Positions 1 through 9,971 of a DNA stretch of 64,000 nucleotides are shown piece after piece (within the stretch, counting starts at the first letter, position 1; each line of letters opens with the position of its first letter). The notes beneath the pieces are model-generated. The model did no database searches. It was not told the origin of the DNA and saw only the letters and a program-made list of their open reading frames with translations. This DNA comes from Achatina immaculata (lineage: Eukaryota; Mollusca; Gastropoda; Stylommatophora; Achatinidae). The stretch is taken from contig CM019701.1 in assembly GCA_009760885.1 (NCBI GenBank), positions 38,805,515 through 38,869,514 of the forward strand. Reading direction: 5' to 3'. A program made the translations under genes and the position numbers.

Positions 1-1763
1 TCTTCAAATATATTACATATTTATGTCATACTTATTTCCCTTTTATTTTTACTTGTCAATGTGTTTTACCTCCAGAACACACGTTTGACTGGAATATTGT
101 GTAGGTCAGCAGTATTTATGATTCAGTTGTTATGTATTTGGCTATTTGTTCAATCATCTAAATTGCTTTTGTACATATGTTGTGAGTTTAAGTATTTATG
201 GAGAATAATATTGTGCTTCCTAGTTTGAAATGCTTCATTTGTTTCAAAGGCTGATTGCCCACAATGATTTTCATTGGTATTTATTCTGTGGTAATGGTCA
301 TGACTTCAGCTTTTGCATGTTGTGGTTTTTACTTGCTAAGTTATCCATTGCTTTGCTTATGATGCATTTTTGGGTATGTTTTTTTTAAAGTGTTGTGTTG
401 AAAAACTAAGCCAACTCAGAGATGAGAAGATTATGAGAAGGCAGTACAGGAAACGGTCATAAAATTACCCACAGAAACAAAATCAGAGGAGAAGGAGTGG
501 ACTTTTTTGTGTCTTACAAGCAGCAAAAGAGAAAAGGGAGTAATGGAATTTTTTAAAAAAACATGATGATGGAATGATAAGATTAAAGAAACTGAAAGAG
601 AAAAGAAAGTTTTTAAAAATGGATGGAAGAACAAGCGAGAGCAAGATTGCTGCATATTGATTTGAAAAACAATGCTCAAAGGGAGTAATAAAAGAAGCAA
701 CCATAAAATCGAAGCAGGATAAAAAAATTAAACAATGATCACAAAGCAGCTACGAAAATCTTTCATTAAAAAAATGTCAGTACAATGAAGAAAAAAAAAA
801 TAAAAAGTTGGGACACTTCAACTCAACATAGATTGTTAACAATGGTAAGAGTGAGATTGTAAGCATGAGTAACGAAGGGCCTATAAGCAGCCACATTTAG
901 TGCATCGTGATTACACGTGTTTTCTCAGTGTAAAATGCTTGTATTTAAGTTACAACTTTCAACATCCACCGAATGTTAACGCAGACATCTACACTAACAC
1001 ATGCAGAGTGTAAAATATAAATAAATGATCTTTTATACATCTTTTCAGATCTTGTTTTATTCAGCCCTCCTTAAAGATGTCGTGGACACATAGTCCAGGG
1101 GCATGTGTAAACTATTTTTGTTTGTTATTATTTGTTTACTGCTTATGCTTATGTGAGTTTTATCACGGATCTTTTACACTTTGACCCCAACTTTAACCTT
1201 TGTTAACCGGACACCTGTCCTGGGGGTTTTATAAGTTATCATTGATTGTATATAGGTATGTGACAACCACTCTGTAGCCGGATGAAAATCACTAGCTTCC
1301 GCTATTATATTCACAACCCAACCCTTCAAGCCTTTTACTCTCTGCTGGGGGAACGGCTAATGTTTAGCCTACAGTATGAGTGGAGACCCACGTTAACTCT
1401 GCCGCGTGGACCCTTACTGCCTGCCCCCCACTAATTTCTCAACCCAGGATCATTGCTTCATGTATGTTCCTCTTATCTGTGGCCATCCCCATGTGATTGT
1501 ATAGTTTCTGATAATGATTTCATAACTACTATTCTGTCATTCACCTGCAACTGTCAGTCATAATACCAACAAGTGTATATAAAATACTACACAAACTGTT
1601 TATTTCTAAATGCACATGATCTATCATTCAACATAGCTGTTCGACACACAGCTTGTATAGCACATTATACATTTTATGATATGTAATATATATGTGCCCC
1701 TTAGTAGGCATATACTAGTTACATCTCAAGGCAACCCACACCAACATCTTAATATCTCACAAA
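1..1763. other. No gene recognised; AT-rich intergenic sequence
   Basis: No reading frame here resembles a known protein family. A purine-rich stretch at about 430-830 produces only low-complexity Phe/Leu/Ser frames on the opposite strand. A GC-richer island at about 1320-1450 has no coding frame or RNA fold that I recognise. I see nothing further. Confidence 0.6.
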
Positions 1764-1765
1764 AG

Positions 1766-1789
1766 TATATATATATATATATATATATA
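1766..1789. repeat. (TA)n microsatellite
   Basis: Uninterrupted TA dinucleotides, followed by a short CATAC run, lie directly upstream of the 5' end of an RTE-A LINE at 1801. Truncated or full-length LINE ends abut TA runs several times in this window. Confidence 0.95.
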
Positions 1790-1800
1790 CGCATACATAC

Positions 1801-2399
1801 CAAATAAGCAGGCGCGGACCAACTGGCGGTAGACGCAGAGAGCAAATTGTGGTAGTAGGTGGCTCTACTACTCCTATAAAGTGCCTCAGGTGCTCAGTGA
1901 AGGGAATATCAGGCGGGTAAGAGGCGCCTTAAAACCTCTCGCTCACTCTGCCTTGCGGGTAGGACAGGGAGTCCAAAGGCTAGCGGAGAGTCCGTACACA
2001 AACCGACAGAAGGCAACAGGAAAACAATGTTATAGCTCCCAAGAGCAATTATTCTTATTTAGAGTAATAGATTTGTCATGAACGACGTTAATGGATGTTC
2101 CTCTGTAACAGCCTCATCCGGTAGGGCAGTTCACGAGACACAGGTGAGGCCAGATTGTCATCAAGCTACTGGTGGCAAAACTAACAAGTTGAAAATAGCA
2201 ACATGGAAAGTTAGAACTTTATTCCAGGTTGGAAAATTAGAAAATGTAAAGAGGGAAATGGAAAGGATGAAGATCAATATGTTAGGAATGAATGAAGTTA
2301 GATGGACAGGTGCAGGTAAGATAAACTCTGATAAATATACAATAATATATTCAGGAAGTGTGAAACATGAACGAGGAGTAGGAATAATATTTGATGAAC
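1801..2399 (+). mobile_element. RTE-A LINE, 5' UTR and start of endonuclease domain
   Basis: This segment matches 36829-37429 closely. Both begin with CAAATAAGCAGGCGCGGACC, which marks the family's 5' end. An open frame from 2078 encodes the start of an apurinic-like endonuclease: the ATWKVRTL strand (ATWNVRTL in the other copy, so the Asn is lost here) and then the GMNEVRW motif with its metal-binding Glu. Homology stops at about 2399 within GIIFDE, where an inverted RTE-B piece begins. Proteins of this kind are often annotated as craniofacial development protein 2-like in invertebrate genomes. The piece is non-functional. Confidence 0.85.
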
Positions 2400-2405
2400 C
2401 ACTCT

Positions 2406-2797
2406 GTTCAGTATTAATGGTTTCTGCTTTTCAATATGTTCTTCAAGTATTATTCTTAAAATAAAGATCTGGTCGAGACAGCTCCCTTTTCGAAATCCTG
2501 CTTGTTCTTCACTCATTACTGTATCCACTATATCTTTAAGTCTATTCAAAATGACCTTGCAAAATACTTTTGGCACAACTGATATTAAGGTTACTCTTCT
2601 CCAATTGTTACAGTCACTAAGGTTGCCTTTTTTTGGTATTTTAACAATGATTCATTTTTTCCATTTAAAAGGGACCTTTTCTTCTTTCCAAATCTTATTA
2701 AACATTCTCTGTAGTTGTCTCATGTTCTCGCTATTGATAGCTTTTAACATTTCAGGTGTTATTTCATCTTCACCTGCAGCTTTGTTGTTATCCATTA
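2406..2797 (-). mobile_element. RTE-B LINE fragment, reverse transcriptase N-terminal part
   Basis: On the minus strand this reads the RT segment from NNKAAGEDEI through IPKKGN, the EEQAGFRKG block and LDQIFILRIILEE. It matches RTE-B copies at 24361-24750 and 43388-43775. It carries an in-frame TGA (complement of 2652-2654) at the same codon as both of those copies. It is embedded between two plus-strand RTE-A pieces. Its 5' breakpoint falls within a few bases of where the plus-strand RTE-B piece at 3294-3922 stops. Confidence 0.85.
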
Positions 2798-2798
2798 C

Positions 2799-3293
2799 CA
2801 TTTATGCTTTACGAACACAAACAGAAAGAGCTTTAGAAGTACAGAAAGATCTCTACTTATACTTCATTGATTACACCAAGGCATTCGAAAAGGTGAAACA
2901 TAATTAAATTATTAAAATGCTTGAAGACATCAATATAGATGGCAAGTACCTGAGGATTGTAAAACGTCTATACTGACAGCAAGAAGCAGCAATTCGAGTT
3001 GAAAATAGAACTGAAAAATATCAATCTATAAAACAAGGAGTGCGACAAGGATGTGTACAATCTCCAGACCTTTTTTCTCTGTACAGCAAAAATATTCTAA
3101 GAATGATCATCACAGAACTAGGCATAAAAATTGGAGGATACAATATTAACAACCTTCAGTATGCTGACAACACAGTACTGATAGCTGAGAACCAACAAGA
3201 CCTGCAAAATCTCTTGGATAAAGTCACCAAGGAAAGTGAACAGAAAGGCCTTACTTTGAACATCAAAAAGACAGAGACTATGGTTATATCTAC
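2799..3293 (+). mobile_element. RTE-A LINE fragment, reverse transcriptase core
   Basis: Plus-strand frames encode FIDYTKAFEKVKHN (RT motif A region), RQGCVQSPDLFSLYS (motif B) and YADNTVLIAENQQDL, where the catalytic YADD is altered to YADN. It matches 38908-39391 of the full-length RTE-A copy. Stops and frameshifts (for example at about 2905) show that it is dead. The endonuclease C-terminus and RT N-terminus expected between this piece and the one ending at 2399 are missing; inverted RTE-B takes their place. Confidence 0.85.
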
Positions 3294-3922
3294 ACAGCCT
3301 ACAAGAAGAAAATACTAACATTAATTTCAATCAGGAACTTGCCAATCATTCCAAAACACCCAGTGAAGTTGAGGAAATAGGTATAGATGAGTTATGGAAT
3401 TCTTACAGCAGCAAAAGTGAGCGCTGGATTGGAAAAACCAAATAGAAAAGCATGGATATCAGATAAAACATGGAAGTATATACATGAAAGATGAGCAGTC
3501 AAATTACACATGTTGAATGCAAAAGCAGATGATGAAAGAGATTCAGCAAAAGCAAAATACAAAGAAATAGACAAGAAAGTAAAAAGTTCAGCTAGAAGGG
3601 ATAAAAAAGAATACATAGACAATATGGCGAAAGAGGCAGAAAAAGCAGCAAAAACAGGAGACAGCAAAACTTTATATAACATACAAAAGAGGCTAACAGG
3701 TACTATTACATCTAAAGAAAGACCAATCCTTAGCAAAACTGGAACACTATTAACATCAAATAAAGACCAAAAGCAAAGATGGGCTGAACACTTCCAAGAA
3801 ATACTCAATCGACCACACCCAAAAGAATTGTTAAACCTTGAAACTGACTTACCAGCCCCACAACTAAATGTCAACCTAGATGAAATTAAATTGCATGAAA
3901 TTGAAACAGCAGTGAATTTAAT
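3294..3922 (+). mobile_element. RTE-B LINE fragment, linker between endonuclease and RT
   Basis: The open frame 3510-3944 and flanking sequence encode the charged linker (AKADDERDSAKAKYKEIDK, NIQKRLTGT, WAEHFQEIL) found upstream of RT in this family. It matches 23712-24362 and 42740-43390. It has a roughly 15 bp internal deletion near 3408 and a stop (TGA in place of CGA) near 3491. The 5' edge nearly coincides with the 5' edge of the copy at 23712. The 3' edge is the start of the U2 snRNA sequence. Confidence 0.85.
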
Positions 3923-3958
3923 GGCTTCTCGGCCTTTTGGCTAAGATCAAAGTGTAGT
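3921..3958 (+). ncRNA. U2 snRNA 5' fragment (about nucleotides 1-37)
   Basis: The sequence runs from about U2 nucleotide 1 through the 5' stem-loop (CTTCTCGGCCTTTTGG) to the branch-point recognition segment GTGTAGT, with one mismatch at position 3. It then breaks off into the 5' UTR of the retrotransposon. The remainder of U2 resumes at 9629. There is no snRNA-type promoter upstream, only LINE coding sequence, so this U2 is probably a retrocopy or a relocated gene fragment rather than an expressed gene. Confidence 0.9.
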
Positions 3959-4004
3959 TCTACGGAGAGAAACCGGAAGGTTTTACTACAATGAGGAGGA
4001 AGAC

Positions 4005-5031
4005 ATGGAGGGGGGACAGTACCATCATCCTGGGACACTTCTTATCACGGCAAGCGGACAGAACGCAATGAAAATCTCTTACTCATACATGTATAGCATC
4101 CTAGCCGGCCCGGCAGGCGTTGGAATAAATGGTGTTGCGACGCTGAGTCGCTATGAAAACAAGACCAGGTGGTTCGCCACCCTGAACCAGGCGGCTCACG
4201 TCGCGCATTATACCTCCCTACATGGGTTTTCATTTGCCGGACTCCAACGTCACTATCATGATAGAACATCTGGATAAAGAACGCGTCAAAGGGACGCTGC
4301 ATTGGCTACCACCAGCCACTAAGAAGCAGATGGTTCAGCGTCTAGTGGTCCACTTGACCGGGGATGAAGCTGCCGAAGTATCGCGTGTGGAGAAGGCTCA
4401 TGATAAGTGGACTTTCTTATGTAGGCCCAAAATTGAGGTTCCACATTTTACGACTCTATATAGTACAAACGGCACCAGGGAACTCAAAATTTCGATAACT
4501 CTACAAGGGAGGAAAACGCCCTGCCCGACATGTGGATCGGATGCGCACTGGGCGAATAAATGTCCACAGAAACCGGCTGCATCACACAGCACCACACAGC
4601 GCAAAGAAAAACAGCCGAGAGAGGAACCGGAAGGCACCAAGAACAGAGAACCCACTAATGCTGACAAAGGTTCGACCCCAAACAACGTTGAACCACATTT
4701 AGACACGGACGAGGACGGCTTCAGAATAGTTGACTATAGCAGAAAGAGAAGGCTGCCACTGATATCGCCTCCGACAGTGAAGGGGAACACGTCACAGTGT
4801 ACGCCGAGGAAGCAACTGACGAAGGGCAGAGCAATCGGCCCTTGGCACCAACCAACAGGAACGATACCTGCCACTGGGGAAGCACCCAAGAGTGTCTCCT
4901 CCACTAGCGCCGACATGGACTCCATATCCGAATCACCAGACATTCTAGTCTCATGGGCCCAACAGGTTGAAGAAGCCCCAATAGATGAAGAAGATCCTCC
5001 TCTGATTATAGATACAGACGAACAAGTGTGA
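4005..5031 (+). pseudogene. ORF1 (nucleic-acid-binding, CCHC) of the U2-targeted element, one frameshift
   Basis: ORF1 proteins of Tx1/L1-type elements coat element RNA. The frame starting at ATG 4005 encodes about 80 residues in the style of Tx1 ORF1 N-termini, then must shift by one base between about 4222 and 4250 to continue in the 4222-5031 frame. The second part carries one zinc knuckle, CPTCGSDAHWANKC (CX2CX4HX4C), near 4522-4563, followed by a charged, disordered tail. It ends 170 bp before ORF2 with no overlap. The single frameshift could be a mutation or a sequencing error; the rest is open. No coiled coil is obvious. Confidence 0.75.
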
Positions 5032-5201
5032 ATCATAGCAAGATGTGTATTTCAGACCAAGCTTCCATAGAGATCTCCTTTGTGTGCTATGTTCAATGGC
5101 ATCAGCTTGGATTAAAACGCAAAAGTATGTAGAACATTTTTGTTTTTCCTTTGTTTAAACAGATCCTGGCAGGATTTAAACTTTTTTTTTAAACCACAGA
5201 A

Positions 5202-8200
5202 ATGAGTAAAGAAATTAGGATCTTAAGTATTAATATTAGAGGCATGCGAACAAAACTACACCACATTGTCTCACTGATACAAGCACACAAACCAGATTTC
5301 ATTCTCGTACAAGAAACAAACATACAGACAGATAGACACGCAGCACAGATCACTACACAGTTAGGCCTTAGATTCTCATGTTTTAGCTTATCCGTACAAA
5401 ATTCGGGGTCGGGAGTAGCGATAATACAGACGTCAGACAGATGGGAGATTGTTAGAACAAACAGGGATAGTAGGGGGAGGATAGCCATAGCAGAGGCGAT
5501 GAGTGACACCCATGCATACACCATAGTCAACATACATGCTCCACCTAACCATGTTCAACAACCGGTGTTTTATGAGGAGTTAGATTCTCTACTTACCCGT
5601 ATGTACAGAGGACACCACATTATATTAGCAGGAGATTTCAACTGTGTTCTGTCTGATGTAGACATCATAGGAGGTCAAGCTACTGCCCAGATTGTTAGAA
5701 CATGCAGAGACGAGAAAAACCAGCTAGAGATACTACAAGACATAATAGATACACACAGTTTAGTAGACACATACAGACATACACATCCACAGAGCAGAGA
5801 CACCACACACAGAAACAGTTCCCACAGTAGACCCACCAGACTAGACAGAATTTATGTACCTTCGACACATCATATAACACAAACCAGACACCTCACAAGA
5901 ACCTTACAGTTTACAGACCATAAAGCAGTAGTCACAACAGTAAACACGACACACACAAACAGACCATTCAAACGATCACCGCATTGGAAATTTAACAATA
6001 CACTTCTCCAAAATGGAGAATTTGTAGATCACATAACACAACTTATTCACACTTTCACAAATGACATCCCCGCAATCAACATTCATCAACACTGGGAAAT
6101 ACTGAAGAAAACAATAAAGGACAGAGCACAGATACTGTCAACGCAATTACACAGAGACAGACTTAGAGAAGAGAAAATACTTGAAGAAGCAATCAGACTA
6201 ACAAAACAGGTTGACAAAAACTCACCGCATCTACTCACACTACAAGAAGACCTAGATAAACACAGACAACATAGATATCAGGGTGCACTACTGAGGACTA
6301 GACTCAATACTATCACTCAAGAAGCGCCCACCAAGCAGTACTTAGGAATAGAACAAAACATTCAACGCAGTAGACAGATAGGCGAGATCATAGACCTGGA
6401 TGGCAACACACAAACAGACATAGACAGCATAGCACAGGCTTTCAGGGAATATTATAGAAACCTATACACTGAAGACAAAACAGACACACATATGCAAGAC
6501 ATATACATGCAGTATACTAAACAACTGTGTGACACGGACAAACATACACTCGATACACCACTAACACTGGAAAACTTAGAACACGCAGTACAAGGAATGC
6601 AAAAAGACAAGACACCAGGACCAGACGGCCTTACAGCGGAGTTCTACCAACACTTCTTTCCTATCTTGGGTTCTCTCCTCTTATGTGTCTTCGCAGAAAC
6701 TTTTGCCCGCAAAGAACTCCCACCTAGTCTTAACCTGTCATACATTACATTAATACCCAAAGACAACTCAGACAAGGCACAACTCAAAAACTACAGACCT
6801 ATATCTCTGCTAAACGTAGACTACAAGATCCTCGCAAAAGCACTCACAAATAAACTCAAGCCTTTTATGCATAAACTCGTACACGAAGACCAACAATGTG
6901 GTGTAGAAAACAGGAACATACATCAACACACACATTTCATACGAGATATTATATATTACACACACCAGAAGGACTGCCAGTCGTCAGTCCTTTCTTTAGA
7001 CCAGGAAAAAGCCTTTGATAGAGTGTCACACCAATACTTACACAAGACTTTACTTCATTGCAACATAGGGAACTACTTTAGAGAATGGATATACATTCTC
7101 TTTTTCAGGCCTGAGAGCAAGGTCTTAGTAAACCACACACTTACAGAGACCTTTAGGCTAACTAGATCAGTGAGACAAGGCTGTCCCCTCTCTCCTCTGC
7201 TGTACGTGCTCACTCTAGAACCACTTCTAGAGAAAATCAGACAAGACAAGACAATCAAAGGAACTTTCATACCGGGAGGGGGAGACAGGAAGTTGCTTGC
7301 CTATGCAGACGACACTGTTTTCTTCCCACCAACAGAGACATCCATAACGAACATTTTAGACACATTTACAGAATTTGGCGAAGCCAGTGGTGCAAAAATA
7401 AACATACAAAAGACAGTTATAATGGGTTTAGGCAAATGGCGGAATAAAAGAAATTTTCCCTTCCGCCTCACAAATACAGATCACATTAAACTTTATGGTA
7501 TCGTTTTCCCTTCCCATCCAGACAAAACACACAAACCCACATGGGAGAAACTTGTCGCACAAATCACAGACATGCTGCACAGGTACAAATATAAAACTAC
7601 AACGATATTCGGTAGAAGCATAGTAGTGAACACTTACATTATTCCAAAAATAATATACATAGCCACAGTACTAGACCCTCCACAACAGACAATCCAAGCA
7701 ATTAACAAACAGATCAGAAGCTTCATCTTCACAAACACCATAAAACAAAAAACCCTCATACAGGACAAGCTACACGGAGCAATTGCCCTCCAAGACATAC
7801 CCACAAAGATCCAAGCACTTAGGATTAGTCACGTAGGCCGCATCATCACATATCGCAAGCAGCACGTGCTAGCTCACTACTACATTGGACTCAGACTATC
7901 AAACCTACGTCCACCAAACAACTCACAGCCACACTATTTTGGTACGCTACCACCATTCTACCAAAACTGCATACAGGCCATCCGCGGAAACGAAGCACTC
8001 TTACAACGTAAAACAAATTACATCTACAAACACTTAATCAGAAACCAAGCACCCTTGCTACATCTCAGGATTAAAAGAAGTTGGAGATATGGAATCTTTG
8101 ACTTTAAAGAAACTTTCACAAACTTACATCTTAGAAATATAGCACCGAAAGCGAGAGAAATTACATTTAGACTTATTTACAACATGACACCCACCACACA

Positions 8201-8429
8201 GAGAGAAGCACACAGATCCCAACAGACAGCACCAGGTCTACTATGCAGAAAGAACATACAAGAAACGGAAGAACACATATTTTACGAATGCACCACCATC
8301 ACACCCAGTATAGCAACACTGCGGAACATAATAGAAACACACGTAGCCCAAAAAATAGACATATATAAGGCTATTATGCTAAATGTTATTCCTAGAGCTC
8401 AGCCGGACACACACACACCAAGTTACTAG
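5202..8429 (+). CDS. ORF2: endonuclease-reverse transcriptase of the U2-targeted element
   Basis: An uninterrupted 1075-residue polyprotein. Residues about 1-250 form an AP-like endonuclease: SINIRGM strand, QETN with the metal-binding Glu (about 37), AGDFNCVL (about 142), RLDRIYV (about 212) and TDHKAVV with the C-terminal Asp-His (about 239). Residues about 465-760 form the reverse transcriptase: KTPGPDGLTAEF, LKNYRPISLLN, SLDQEKAFDRV (motif A), RQGCPLSPLLY (motif B) and YADDTVFF (motif C, about 701). A C-terminal Cys/His segment (CRKNIQETEEHIFYEC) fits the zinc-knuckle-like tail of this group. The endonuclease presumably nicks U2 DNA for target-primed reverse transcription. All catalytic residues I can recognise are present. 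Confidence 0.9.
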   Translation: MSKEIRILSINIRGMRTKLHHIVSLIQAHKPDFILVQETNIQTDRHAAQITTQLGLRFSCFSLSVQNSGSGVAIIQTSDRWEIVRTNRDSRGRIAIAEAMSDTHAYTIVNIHAPPNHVQQPVFYEELDSLLTRMYRGHHIILAGDFNCVLSDVDIIGGQATAQIVRTCRDEKNQLEILQDIIDTHSLVDTYRHTHPQSRDTTHRNSSHSRPTRLDRIYVPSTHHITQTRHLTRTLQFTDHKAVVTTVNTTHTNRPFKRSPHWKFNNTLLQNGEFVDHITQLIHTFTNDIPAINIHQHWEILKKTIKDRAQILSTQLHRDRLREEKILEEAIRLTKQVDKNSPHLLTLQEDLDKHRQHRYQGALLRTRLNTITQEAPTKQYLGIEQNIQRSRQIGEIIDLDGNTQTDIDSIAQAFREYYRNLYTEDKTDTHMQDIYMQYTKQLCDTDKHTLDTPLTLENLEHAVQGMQKDKTPGPDGLTAEFYQHFFPILGSLLLCVFAETFARKELPPSLNLSYITLIPKDNSDKAQLKNYRPISLLNVDYKILAKALTNKLKPFMHKLVHEDQQCGVENRNIHQHTHFIRDIIYYTHQKDCQSSVLSLDQEKAFDRVSHQYLHKTLLHCNIGNYFREWIYILFFRPESKVLVNHTLTETFRLTRSVRQGCPLSPLLYVLTLEPLLEKIRQDKTIKGTFIPGGGDRKLLAYADDTVFFPPTETSITNILDTFTEFGEASGAKINIQKTVIMGLGKWRNKRNFPFRLTNTDHIKLYGIVFPSHPDKTHKPTWEKLVAQITDMLHRYKYKTTTIFGRSIVVNTYIIPKIIYIATVLDPPQQTIQAINKQIRSFIFTNTIKQKTLIQDKLHGAIALQDIPTKIQALRISHVGRIITYRKQHVLAHYYIGLRLSNLRPPNNSQPHYFGTLPPFYQNCIQAIRGNEALLQRKTNYIYKHLIRNQAPLLHLRIKRSWRYGIFDFKETFTNLHLRNIAPKAREITFRLIYNMTPTTQREAHRSQQTAPGLLCRKNIQETEEHIFYECTTITPSIATLRNIIETHVAQKIDIYKAIMLNVIPRAQPDTHTPSY

Positions 8430-9628
8430 CCCTGCTTGCAGAGTTCAGGTACTTGGTGTGGACGTGCAGAAACAATGCCAGATTTAGGTTCTGCAGGTTT
8501 AGTCCTAAAATTTTCTCAGATCTGTTTCAACAAAGGAAATCAAAAATTATGACGTAAGCAGTATCAGAGTGAATGGATGTGTGAGTATGTGTGTGTGTGG
8601 GAAGAGAGAGGAAGAGTGAGGGAAGAGAGAGAGAGAGAGAGGTTATGGCATGTCCTTGCCGAATGACAATCTTTCATCATTTATCATAAATGTATTCTCT
8701 CCCAACATTCGCCACGAATCCCACCAATTTCCAGCAAAGATTAAGAAAGTATACTCCAACAACCCCCCCCCCCTCCCCCCCCCCCCCCCCCACTTTTAGT
8801 TTGATGGTCAAAATCATCAAAACACTGTGACACGCTGCAGCAAGACCTTGGCGTGACTTAGTTCCCCACGTGTTTTGCCTGGTACGCAGCCCCTGTTTTG
8901 CACTCCGGTTAAGCTGACCCTGCGATCAGCTGATAGGCCGGCGACCTTGAATGCGTATTTTTTAAACGAGGACTGCGATCTCGCACTCTCCCTTGACACA
9001 CAAACAAGTAATAGGATTGGTTAGACACACTCCCATCACATTGTATCTCATTCGCATACACCTCACTTTATCACATATTGTATGTATTAGCTTCACAACA
9101 TTCTTTAGATTGTTACCATGCCTATACACAAATATGTATCTTTTCATTAGAATGTCAGGACAGAGATCTCTAGGAAAAACCCTTCTTATCATAAGTTTAT
9201 ATGTCTAGTTCCACCCCTCCCCCATTTCACATCTATGCATGTATATATGGATGTACAATTTCATTTGAATGAGACATCTTTTGTAAAGTTGTTTATGTAC
9301 GCATTTATTCATGTTATGCTAGATCTTTGAACACATGTCACAGGACTGGTTTAACTTGATCCCAAATGAATGTGTGTGTGAGAGGGAGAGAGAGAGAGAG
9401 AGTGCGTGAGATCGTGTGTGTGATATTACTACTGTACACTTTTGTTTACGCCTTGTATGAACAAAGTATTTGCTCTATGGTACTTCACGCCATCATCTCA
9501 TGCTTTGTAAAAGCCCACCATCTCATTATTTCACCTCACGGGCAATCATCCCCATTTCACATCACTTCAGTTGAACATGAAATTGTTGACTGTTGATTGT
9601 TGGATGAAAATAAAGTTATTAAAAAAAA
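8430..9628 (+). other. 3' UTR and poly(A) tail of the U2-targeted element
   Basis: It contains GT/GA-rich tracts (8575-8642, 9371-9420), a poly(C) run broken by a single T (about 8763-8792), and AATAAA 7 bp before an 8-9 base poly(A) that joins directly to U2 ATCTGTTC. Small frames on both strands here look spurious. Confidence 0.7.
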
Positions 9629-9776
9629 ATCTGTTCTTATCAGCTTAATATCTGATACGCGACCCATTGGGTTGCTACGATATTAAACTGATTTTTGGAA
9701 CAAGACGAGATGCCCGGGGCTTGCTCCGCTCTCGTCACGGGTCGACCCGGTATTGCAGTTCTTCCGGGAATGGCCC
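9629..9776 (+). ncRNA. U2 snRNA 3' portion (from about nucleotide 38 to the 3' end)
   Basis: It begins ATCTGTTCTTATCAGCTTAA and continues through a stem IIa in which GCGACCC pairs with GGGTTGC, a good Sm site (ATTTTTGG), stem-loop III and the 3' terminal GTATTGCAG hairpin region, ending near GGGAATGGCCC. Base pairing is preserved in the stems. Together with 3921-3958 it makes a near-complete, invertebrate-like U2 interrupted by the retrotransposon. A 3'-box-like AT-rich segment follows, but I cannot confirm that it functions. Confidence 0.88.
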
Positions 9777-9891
9777 AAATAAGCAAAAATGTACGATTGG
9801 TAAAATTAGAAATAGAACTGTTCTGTTTTGATATTCATTCAAACAGCGATATACCGGCATAGTTCGTGTATTAAAAACTAAAAAAACAAAA
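9777..9891 (+). mobile_element. Possible tail of a second U2-targeted insertion
   Basis: These 115 bp end in an A-rich run (CTAAAAAAACAAAA) joined to U2 at exactly the same nucleotide as the intact element's tail. The sequence is unlike the 3' UTR of the intact element, so if it is a retrotransposon tail it comes from a 5'-truncated copy of another subfamily. Alternatively it includes the natural 3' flank of the first U2 copy. Confidence 0.45.
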
Positions 9892-9971
9892 ATCTGTTCT
9901 TATCAGCTTAATATCTGATATGCGACCCATTGGGTTGCTACGATATTAAACTGCTTTTTGGAACGAGACGA
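9892..9971 (+). ncRNA. Second partial U2 snRNA copy (about nucleotides 38-117)
   Basis: It is nearly identical to 9629-9708, with a changed Sm site (CTTTTTGG) and one change before GCGACCC. It starts at the same U2 nucleotide as the first 3' portion and is cut off by the 1.3 kb retroposon starting near 9972. It cannot be a functional gene. Confidence 0.85.

Larger units (their letters stand above)
3959..9628 (+). mobile_element. U2-targeted non-LTR retrotransposon (Keno-like, Tx1 clade)
   Basis: This is a complete 5.67 kb two-ORF element with a very short 5' UTR (about 46 nt), ORF1 with a CCHC knuckle, ORF2 with AP-like endonuclease plus RT, a 1.2 kb 3' UTR, AATAAA at 9609-9614 and a short poly(A). 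It splits U2 precisely between GTGTAGT and ATCTGTTC. Keno elements of the Tx1 clade are the known U2-specific non-LTR retrotransposons; assignment to Keno rests on the target site and two-ORF layout, not on a phylogeny. The intact ORF2 suggests recent insertion. A poly(C) tract at about 8763-8792 lies in the 3' UTR. Confidence 0.85.

Noticed and set aside
431..704. Two minus-strand frames of 73 and 89 codons
   Set aside because: Phe/Leu/Ser-rich translation of a purine-rich tract; no motif, no start context and no homologue in the window.
8817..9208. Small frames in the 3' UTR of the U2-targeted element
   Set aside because: Overlapping frames on both strands, no motif, and located between the ORF2 stop and the poly(A).
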